This document shows positions 16,831 to 23,177 of a stretch of 38,570 nt of DNA, piece after piece. Numbering within the stretch: the stretch's first letter is position 1; each line of letters opens with the position of its first letter. Source of the DNA: an uncultured Chitinophagaceae bacterium (lineage in GTDB: Bacteria > Bacteroidota > Bacteroidia > Chitinophagales > Chitinophagaceae); assembly GCA_903832075.1 (NCBI GenBank), contig CAILAF010000511.1:1-38570 (forward strand), in the 5' to 3' direction. Position numbers and translations under genes: made by a program. Under the pieces are notes generated by a model. That model had not been told where the DNA came from. It saw nothing but the letters and a program-made list of their open reading frames with translations, and made no database searches.

Positions 16831-18612
16831 ATGAGATCAACATATAAGATATTATTTTTCATTTTGATGATATGCATTCCTTTTGCATCGGTTCATGCGC
16901 AAAAGAAAGCAAAAAAGAAAACAACTTCTTCATCAACAACAAAAAAGAAAAAATCAAGTCCAAAGAATCCTGCAAAACAAACATCTTCAGTTACTGCACC
17001 TGCGGTTTTGATGAACACAGTTCGCGAAAAAGCAACAGAAAATATTTTGAAAGACAGCACGCCAAAAACAGTAACTATTACTTCTTCTTTCAAACCAATA
17101 TTAAGAAATGCTGCTAAAATTAATTTTACTGCATCAGCGCCAATATTAGACTCCACAAGGATTCCATTAACATACAATGTTCCAGCACAAAATTTATTTT
17201 TCTCTTATCAACCTATTTCCATAAAGCCATTAGCATTAACTATTGATAGTGGTTTTCATTGGGAAAATGATAAATACGTTAAAGCAGGCTTTGGAAATTA
17301 TTCAACACCATATCTTGAAACCGGAATGTCATTTGGCGATGGAAAAAATTCTATTATTCGTTTAGATGGAAAATATACTTCATCAAAAGGTAATATTGCT
17401 TTTCAACAATTCAGTAAGTTTAATGTTGAGATGTTAGGCATCTTTAATACAGCAAGTAATAATGAAATAGTTTCAAAAGTTTTTGTTGATAATAGTCTGC
17501 AATATAAATATGGTTATACACCTTCAACATTAACTTTTGCAAAAGATCAATTAGAACAACAATTTAATAATGTTGGAATTGAATTTGGAATTAGAAATAA
17601 AGTCGCAACAGGTTTTGGAATTACTTATCATCCAGAAATTCATCTCAATTATTTTTCTGATAATCGAAATGCCAACGAATTAGACTTTATCGCTAAAGCT
17701 GCACTGAATAAGGCTTTTGGAAGATTGTTTGCTTTTGATGTGACAGGAACGGCCGATGTTACTTCATTAAAATTGCCAACATCAACGATCAGCAATAATA
17801 TATTTTATATCAATCCAACAATTCAATTTAATACACCAAACTTTAAATTATATACCGGTATACAACCTACTTGGGATAATCAAGTATTTTCTATGTTACC
17901 AAACATTACTGCTGAAGCAAAAATAAAAGATGAGAAATTTATTTTGCAAGCCGGATGGATTGGATATTTTAATAAAAATACTTATCAATCATTATCTGCT
18001 TTTAATCCTTGGATAGCACAACCGTCACAATTATTGAATGCGAAAGTTCAAGAACAATATGCCGGGTTTAAAGGAAGTGCAGGTAAACATTTTACTTACA
18101 ATGCAAGATTATCATTCATAAAAATTAATAATCAAGCTTTGTTTGTAAATGATACTGCAAAATTAAATTCGCAAACATTTGATGTATTATACGAAACTCA
18201 ATTACAAGGATTACGTTTGCATGGTGAAGTAAGTTACACCGATCAGGAAAAATTATCAATGATGGCTGCACTTACTTTTACGCAATACACCAATCAAACT
18301 AAATATGATAAGCCTTGGGGAATTTTGCCTTTAGAGTTATCAGGCAGTTTGAGATACAAAATTTTAAAAGATCTGCAAATAAAATCAGATATTTTTATAT
18401 GGGATGGAACTAATTATAGGAATAATAGTTTGCAATCCCAAAAACTGTCGCCTGCCCTGGATTTCAATCTGGGAGCGGAGTTTACCGTTATGCCAAAGCT
18501 TAATCTTTGGTTACAGTTTAATAATATGTTCAATAGTCATTATCAAAGATGGAACCAATATGATGTTTTAGGTTTCAATGTTTTGGGAGGAGTTGTATAT
18601 TCGTTCCACTAA
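16831..18612 (+). CDS. Outer-membrane beta-barrel protein of unknown function
   Basis: 593 residues. A signal peptide (1-24, ending SVHAQ) is followed by a Lys/Ser/Thr-rich stretch (about 25-50) and then alternating-hydrophobicity strands through to the end, with an aromatic C-terminus (LGGVVYSFH) as expected for BAM-inserted barrels. I see no TonB box or plug domain, although it resembles the barrel half of TonB-dependent receptors. The basic tail next to the signal peptide might touch peptidoglycan or the TPR partner encoded just upstream. The 13-base and 16-base gaps to its neighbours indicate cotranscription. The function is unknown. Confidence 0.8.
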   Translation: MRSTYKILFFILMICIPFASVHAQKKAKKKTTSSSTTKKKKSSPKNPAKQTSSVTAPAVLMNTVREKATENILKDSTPKTVTITSSFKPILRNAAKINFTASAPILDSTRIPLTYNVPAQNLFFSYQPISIKPLALTIDSGFHWENDKYVKAGFGNYSTPYLETGMSFGDGKNSIIRLDGKYTSSKGNIAFQQFSKFNVEMLGIFNTASNNEIVSKVFVDNSLQYKYGYTPSTLTFAKDQLEQQFNNVGIEFGIRNKVATGFGITYHPEIHLNYFSDNRNANELDFIAKAALNKAFGRLFAFDVTGTADVTSLKLPTSTISNNIFYINPTIQFNTPNFKLYTGIQPTWDNQVFSMLPNITAEAKIKDEKFILQAGWIGYFNKNTYQSLSAFNPWIAQPSQLLNAKVQEQYAGFKGSAGKHFTYNARLSFIKINNQALFVNDTAKLNSQTFDVLYETQLQGLRLHGEVSYTDQEKLSMMAALTFTQYTNQTKYDKPWGILPLELSGSLRYKILKDLQIKSDIFIWDGTNYRNNSLQSQKLSPALDFNLGAEFTVMPKLNLWLQFNNMFNSHYQRWNQYDVLGFNVLGGVVYSFH

Positions 18613-18628
18613 ATGCAGATAAAAGTTA

Positions 18629-19204
18629 ATGTACGAACTATTTTATAAATACTTAATCTTAAATCATAAAGTTGGATTACCCGGCGTAGGAAGTTTTTTT
18701 GTAACAAGAATTCCAGCTAAAATGGATTTTGTAACTCGATCATTGTTCGCACCTGCCGAGGTCATTCAATTTAATAAAGAACATCAAGCAGCGGAAAAAG
18801 GCTTTTATGAATTTGTTGAAAAGCAAATGAATATTAGCGATGTAGATGCAATTACTCGATTCAGTAATTTTTCATTTCAAATTAAAGAGAAAGCTTCACA
18901 ACCCGGCGGAATTAGTTTGCCTGGTATTGGTTTATTAAGAACAGATTTTGATGGCTCTTTATATTTTTCGGCAGAAGAAAATAAAACGGCATCATTAAAA
19001 CAAATTTATCTTGACAATTCAAATACTACTTCCAATGCTAATTTGGTAGAAGTTTATGATACTGGAGAATCAACCATCATCGCTCAAGAGGTTGAAATTA
19101 CTTCAGAAAAAATTATCATCAATAAACAAGAAGATTATTGGTGGGTATATGCAATCATACTTGCATTAATGGGCGTTGGCGCCTTAATGTATTATTATAT
19201 TTAA
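18629..19204 (+). CDS. HU-CCDC81-like domain protein with C-terminal membrane anchor
   Basis: 191 residues. The N-terminal ~120 residues (MYELFYKYLILNHKVGLPGVGSF, LFAPAEVIQFN, then a second half with ISLPGIGLL) look like the HU-related module of Bacteroidota HU-CCDC81/SPOR proteins, with two related halves each containing a PGxG turn. The familiar C-terminal SPOR domain is missing; instead a single hydrophobic segment (about 172-190, YWWVYAIILALMGVGALMYYY) ends the protein one residue before the stop. The predicted topology is tail-anchored with the HU-like module in the cytoplasm. DNA binding is possible but not shown. It is third in the TPR-barrel-HU run. Confidence 0.75.
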   Translation: MYELFYKYLILNHKVGLPGVGSFFVTRIPAKMDFVTRSLFAPAEVIQFNKEHQAAEKGFYEFVEKQMNISDVDAITRFSNFSFQIKEKASQPGGISLPGIGLLRTDFDGSLYFSAEENKTASLKQIYLDNSNTTSNANLVEVYDTGESTIIAQEVEITSEKIIINKQEDYWWVYAIILALMGVGALMYYYI

Positions 19205-19213
19205 TTTACTGAT

Positions 19214-19264
19214 ACCAACTTTTGTTTTTCATGGAATCGTCCCTTGCGTCGCAATCACTTCAAC
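19214..19264 (+). repeat. Dispersed repeat, copy B, overlapping a gene start
   Basis: Matches 7355-7403 at 42 of 49 aligned positions with a 2-base insertion. Shared blocks are TTTTGT, TTTCATGG, TTGCGTCGCA and CACTTCAAC. The ATG at 19231 inside the repeat is the only plausible start of the methyltransferase gene, so the repeat supplies its first ~11 codons. Confidence 0.7.
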
Positions 19265-20175
19265 AACAGAATAATAATCAGCAATTAATTTATTATAATA
19301 ATTGTCCTGTTTGCAGTAGTATTAATCTTTCAAAAGCCTTATCAGCAAAGGATTTTACAGTAAGCCACCAATCATTTGAAATTTGGCAATGCAATGATTG
19401 TTCTTTGCGTTTCACGCAAAATATTCCTGATGCAAATAACATTGGTACTTATTATCAATCATCTGCTTATGTTTCTCATTCCGATACCAACGAAGGATTG
19501 ATCAATCGTTTATATCATATCGTTCGCAATTTTACTTTACAATCAAAAAAAAGATTGATAGAAAAAAACTGTAGTGTACAAAATAAAAATTTGTTAGACG
19601 TTGGTGCAGGTATTGGTGCATTTTCAAATGCAATGAAAAATGCCGGATGGAATGTTACTGCATTAGAGCCTGATGATGCAGCAAGAGAAAAAGCATTGCA
19701 AAAATTTTCTTTACAAATGCAATTGCCCGAAACAATATATCAATTAGAAAAAAATAAATTTAATGCGATAACGATGTGGCATGTATTGGAACATGTACAT
19801 GAATTGCATAAATATTTAGAAACATTTCATCGCATTTTAAACGATGATGGAAAATTATTTATTGCAGTTCCAAATTATACAAGTTATGATGCGCAATTGT
19901 ATAAAGAATTTTGGGCGGCGTATGATGTGCCCAGGCATTTATATCATTTCTCTCCAAAAAGTATGGAAACATTGGCAAGGCTAAAAGGCTTTACTGTAAA
20001 GGCTTTTAACCCAATGTGGTTTGATAGTTTTTATGTAAGTATGTTAAGTGAACAATATAAAAATGGTAACGCAAATAATGTTTCTGCTTTTATAAATGGA
20101 TTGATTTCTAATTTAAAAACAATTGGTAATCCTAAAAATTGCAGTTCGGTAATTTATGTGTTGGAGAAGAATTAA
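19231..20175 (+). CDS. Class I SAM-dependent methyltransferase with N-terminal zinc ribbon
   Basis: 314 residues. A zinc ribbon (C25/C28 and C54/C57, CPVC and CNDC) precedes a Rossmann methyltransferase domain with motif I LLDVGAGIGAF, ALEPD at the end of strand 2 and MWHVLEHVHELHKYL. This layout is common among methyltransferases acting on sugars, polyketide intermediates or small metabolites; the substrate is unknown. The frame is open from a TTG at 19222, but ATG 19231 is the first good start. Residues 1-11 (MESSLASQSLQ) come from dispersed repeat copy B, and no alternative start exists before the ribbon. The stop codon overlaps that of the convergent cyclase gene by 4 bases. Confidence 0.86.
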   Translation: MESSLASQSLQQQNNNQQLIYYNNCPVCSSINLSKALSAKDFTVSHQSFEIWQCNDCSLRFTQNIPDANNIGTYYQSSAYVSHSDTNEGLINRLYHIVRNFTLQSKKRLIEKNCSVQNKNLLDVGAGIGAFSNAMKNAGWNVTALEPDDAAREKALQKFSLQMQLPETIYQLEKNKFNAITMWHVLEHVHELHKYLETFHRILNDDGKLFIAVPNYTSYDAQLYKEFWAAYDVPRHLYHFSPKSMETLARLKGFTVKAFNPMWFDSFYVSMLSEQYKNGNANNVSAFINGLISNLKTIGNPKNCSSVIYVLEKN

Positions 20176-20957
20176 TTAAACGTCACTTCAAATAATTTGC
20201 TCCAGTTTTTTCCGGTAACAAAAAATCTTTTTTGTGTGCTGTCGTATGCAATACCGTTAAGCACATCTGCTCTGTCATTCTGCGTTTCACCTGTTGCATT
20301 CCAAATTTTAGAAAGATCTGCTTTAGCAACAACAGCACCCGTTGCAGGATTTATTTTAACAATAATATCTCTTTGCCAAACATTCGAATAAATAAATCCC
20401 TCTACATATTCCAATTCATTAATTTCTGATAATGGTCCATTATTATCTGTTACACTAACTTTTTTAATGATCTCAAAAGTATTGGGGTCTCTGAAAATTA
20501 ATTTATCGGTGCTGTCATCCATTATCAAACTCTTGCCATCATTGGTCATTCCCCAACCTTGTCCATTATAATCAAATTCTTTTAGCTTATTAAATGTTTT
20601 AACATCATACACAAAACATTTTCCTTCTTTATAAGTTAATTGATAAATTTTTCCATTTAAAATGGTAATGCCTTCACCAAAATATTCTTTTGCTAAGTTT
20701 ATTTTTTGTACATCTTTTCCAGTCTTTAAATCAACTTTTACCAATGTGCTTTTTTCATATTCACCGCCACTTTCGTATAAACTATTATCAAACCATTCTA
20801 ATCCTTCAGTGAAAGAAGTAGAATCATGCGGATAAATATTTGTAACAGTATAATTCATTGTTGCAGGAACTATAACATTAGCATTGTTACTGTCTGAATC
20901 ATTATTTTGGCAAGCAGCTAATAATAAAACTGAAAGAGAAAAAATTTTATAATTCAT
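20172..20957 (-). CDS. Glutaminyl-peptide cyclotransferase, plant-type beta-propeller, lipoprotein
   Basis: Converts N-terminal glutamine of proteins to pyroglutamate. 261 residues: a lipoprotein signal with lipobox LAAC (cysteine at about residue 16) and an Asp/Asn-rich spacer, then the five-bladed propeller of the plant/bacterial QC family (Glu_cyclase_2). Recognisable blocks are FTEGLEWFDNSLYESGG, GEGITILNGKIYQLTYKEG, WGMTNDGKSLIMDDST, INELEYVEGFIYSNVW and DVLNGIAYD. The mature protein would sit on the periplasmic side, where exported Bacteroidota proteins often begin with glutamine after signal cleavage; that link is inference. Confidence 0.88.
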   Translation of the reverse strand: MNYKIFSLSVLLLAACQNNDSDSNNANVIVPATMNYTVTNIYPHDSTSFTEGLEWFDNSLYESGGEYEKSTLVKVDLKTGKDVQKINLAKEYFGEGITILNGKIYQLTYKEGKCFVYDVKTFNKLKEFDYNGQGWGMTNDGKSLIMDDSTDKLIFRDPNTFEIIKKVSVTDNNGPLSEINELEYVEGFIYSNVWQRDIIVKINPATGAVVAKADLSKIWNATGETQNDRADVLNGIAYDSTQKRFFVTGKNWSKLFEVTFN

Positions 20958-21011
20958 GTGAAAGATATTATTTCAAAAATAATTAACGGATGAAAAGAGT
21001 TTCGTTAAAAA

Positions 21012-22109
21012 TTATACGTTAAATCTAAAATGCATTACATCTCCATCTTTAACTAGATATTCTTTTCCTTCAATTCTTAAGCGACCGTTTTCTCTACAAA
21101 CCGCTTCGCTTCCAAACTTAATAAAATCTTCGTAAGAAATTACTTCTGCTTTAATGAAACCTTTCTCAAAGTCAGTATGGATAACGCTTGCAGCCTGTGG
21201 TGCTTTCCATCCATTATGAATTGTCCATGCTCTAACTTCTTGCACACCGGCAGTAAAATAAGTTTCTAAGTTTAATAATTTATACGCAGTTCGTATTAAT
21301 CTGTTCAATGCAGGTTCTTTCATTCCATATTCTTCCATAAATAATTCCCTGTCTTCAGCTGATTCCATTTCAGCAATCTGCGCTTCAATATTATTACACA
21401 TTACAATTACTTCTGCATTTTCATCTTTAACAGCTTCTATTAATGCGGCAGAAAATTTATTACCGGTATGCATGCTGGCTTCATCAACATTGGCAACATA
21501 CAAAACTGATTTATCAGTTAATAAACATAAATCTGCAATAGCAACTTTTTCCTCTTTGGTTAAATCTAATGAACGAATATTTTTTCCTTTGTCTAAATGA
21601 GCTTTACATCTTTGCAGAATTTCAAATTCTACTTTCATCTTAGGATCAGTCTTTGATAATTTTTCTGCTTTGCTTGCTTTTCTTTCAACACTATCCAAAT
21701 CTTTTAACTGTAATTCTGTATCAATGATCTCTTTATCACTCACAGGATTAATTGCACCTTCATCTCGTAAAATATTTTCATCTTCAAAGCAACGAATTAC
21801 ATGAATGATTGCATCCACTTCACGAATATTTCCTAAAAATTTATTTCCCAATCCCTCGCCTTTACTTGCACCGCGAACTAATCCGGCTATGTCAACAATT
21901 TCTAATTGTGTTGGAACAATGCGATTAGGTTTTACCAATTCTGATAATTTATTCAAACGTTCATCCGGAACATCTACCAATCCTACATTTGGCTCGATAG
22001 TGCAAAACCGATAATTGCTTGCTTGAGCTTTGGCACTATTGCTAACTGCATTAAATAAAGTTGATTTGCCAACATTGGGTAATCCTACAATTCCTGCTTG
22101 TAAAGCCAT
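21012..22109 (-). CDS. ychF: Redox-regulated ATPase YchF (Obg-like ATPase)
   Basis: A 365-residue ribosome-associated P-loop protein of the Obg family that prefers ATP. The P-loop GLPNVGKST (9-17), DIAGLVRGASKGEGLGNKFL as switch region, and YVANVDE in place of the GTP-specifying NKxD are visible. The C-terminal TGS-like domain is complete (VQEVRAWTIHNGWKAPQAA to KEYLVKDGDVMHFRFNV). The length is normal. It has its own promoter (perfect -7 at 22141-22148). Confidence 0.97.
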   Translation of the reverse strand: MALQAGIVGLPNVGKSTLFNAVSNSAKAQASNYRFCTIEPNVGLVDVPDERLNKLSELVKPNRIVPTQLEIVDIAGLVRGASKGEGLGNKFLGNIREVDAIIHVIRCFEDENILRDEGAINPVSDKEIIDTELQLKDLDSVERKASKAEKLSKTDPKMKVEFEILQRCKAHLDKGKNIRSLDLTKEEKVAIADLCLLTDKSVLYVANVDEASMHTGNKFSAALIEAVKDENAEVIVMCNNIEAQIAEMESAEDRELFMEEYGMKEPALNRLIRTAYKLLNLETYFTAGVQEVRAWTIHNGWKAPQAASVIHTDFEKGFIKAEVISYEDFIKFGSEAVCRENGRLRIEGKEYLVKDGDVMHFRFNV

Positions 22110-22140
22110 AAACTATTTTATAATTTTTATTTGAAGTCGG

Positions 22141-22148
22141 CAAAGATA
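22141..22148 (-). promoter_or_regulatory. Bacteroidota -7 element for ychF
   Basis: The minus strand reads TATCTTTG, a perfect TAnnTTTG, 31 bases upstream of the ychF ATG. A -33 TTTG at the standard distance is not evident; a TTTG sits only 7 bases upstream. Confidence 0.6.
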
Positions 22149-22205
22149 AGTGTTACAAATAACTCATCATTGATAATTAGCAATCATTGCTTTTTATACT
22201 AATGC

Positions 22206-22892
22206 TTATAGCTTAAGATGATTTCTTAATTCTTGTACACCATAAATGGCACCCGATTCAATCGTTATTAAATTTTTTAGGGATGATGTATAAGGGATTT
22301 TTTTATCAATGATGAATTTTTTCGATGTTGGTTTTGCATAATTAATCAATCCTGCAGCGGGATAAACTTGCAATGAAGTTCCAATAATTATAAAAATATC
22401 TGCAGTTGCCACAATTTTAATTGCTTTTTCAATCATTGGAACAGGTTCTTCAAACCAAACAATATGAGGACGTAATTGTCCGCCATCTTTGGCTGTATCA
22501 CCAACATGAATGTCTCCGTAAATTTCGTACAAAGTATTTTCATCTAACACACTTCTCATCTTAAAAATTTCTCCGTGCAGGTGCAATACATTTTTACTTC
22601 CGGCACGTTCATGCAGGTCATCAATATTTTGTGTAATGATATCTACCTCAAAATTGTTTTGTAGTTCAGCTAAACCAATATGTGCAGCGTTGGGTTTTGC
22701 TTCGGCAACATCTTTTCTACGCAAATTATAAAAGTCAAGTACTAATTGTGGGTTCGCCGCAAAGCCTCGTGGTGTGGCAACTTCATAAACATTATATCCT
22801 TCCCATAAACCGTTAGTATCACGAAATGTTTTTAGCCCGCTTTCAGCGCTAATACCTGCGCCTGTTAATACCACTAACTTTTGTTTGTTCAT
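22206..22892 (-). CDS. Sir2 family NAD-dependent protein deacylase lacking zinc cysteines
   Basis: A 228-residue sirtuin that removes acyl groups from lysine using NAD. Visible motifs: GAGISAESGLKTFRD (11-25), TQNIDDLHERAG (88-98), LHLHG with catalytic H106, and IIIGTSLQVYPAAGL. YNLR (Y55, R58) matches the Tyr/Arg pair of SIRT5/CobB-type sirtuins that favour succinyl or malonyl lysine. The region after HGEIFKMRS, where two CxxC pairs normally bind structural zinc, has no cysteine, and the whole protein contains none. The catalytic core is otherwise intact. Similar zinc-less forms are, as I recall, common in Bacteroidota, so this is probably lineage-specific rather than damage. Confidence 0.92.
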   Translation of the reverse strand: MNKQKLVVLTGAGISAESGLKTFRDTNGLWEGYNVYEVATPRGFAANPQLVLDFYNLRRKDVAEAKPNAAHIGLAELQNNFEVDIITQNIDDLHERAGSKNVLHLHGEIFKMRSVLDENTLYEIYGDIHVGDTAKDGGQLRPHIVWFEEPVPMIEKAIKIVATADIFIIIGTSLQVYPAAGLINYAKPTSKKFIIDKKIPYTSSLKNLITIESGAIYGVQELRNHLKL

Positions 22893-22946
22893 TAAATAAA
22901 GTTAATACTGATTTCAAAAGGAAACAATCTCAAAAAATTGTAGCAC

Positions 22947-22976
22947 AAAAAAACAGTGACTGAGTAGCCACTGTTT
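22947..22976 (-). terminator. Intrinsic terminator on the minus strand
   Basis: An 8-bp stem AAACAGTG/CACTGTTT with 10-base loop is followed on the minus strand by T7. It lies upstream of the sirtuin gene on that strand, so it would end a transcript starting between the sirtuin and the kinase, not one from a known protein gene. Confidence 0.5.
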
Positions 22977-23045
22977 GTAGAAGTAATATTTTACTCCCCC
23001 AAGTAAAATATTATTAACAAGACCAAGAACACTTCTTGTACATTT
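22947..23045 (-). ncRNA. Possible small RNA between sirtuin and histidine kinase genes
   Basis: On the minus strand a near-consensus -7 (TATCTTTA, 23059-23052) would start transcription near 23045. Downstream are a 6-bp hairpin (CAAGAA/TTCTTG), a perfect 12-bp hairpin (22984-22995 with 23002-23013) and a terminator-like 8-bp hairpin (22951-22958 with 22969-22976) running into seven T residues, giving about 98 nt. No family is recognised and no credible ORF fills it. The hairpins could instead belong to the 5' leader of the plus-strand kinase gene. The remainder of this 285-base gap shows nothing clear. Confidence 0.35.
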
Positions 23046-23177
23046 TCTTCTTAAAGATAATAGGCGTTTATCTACATAAAGTCATCTGGTTTGTGAAATG
23101 TATTGTTGGGTTGATGAAACTTGGTTTTGGCTTTATAAGAATGTGTTCGCAAAGCTATTTTTGTATTACTTTCAATT

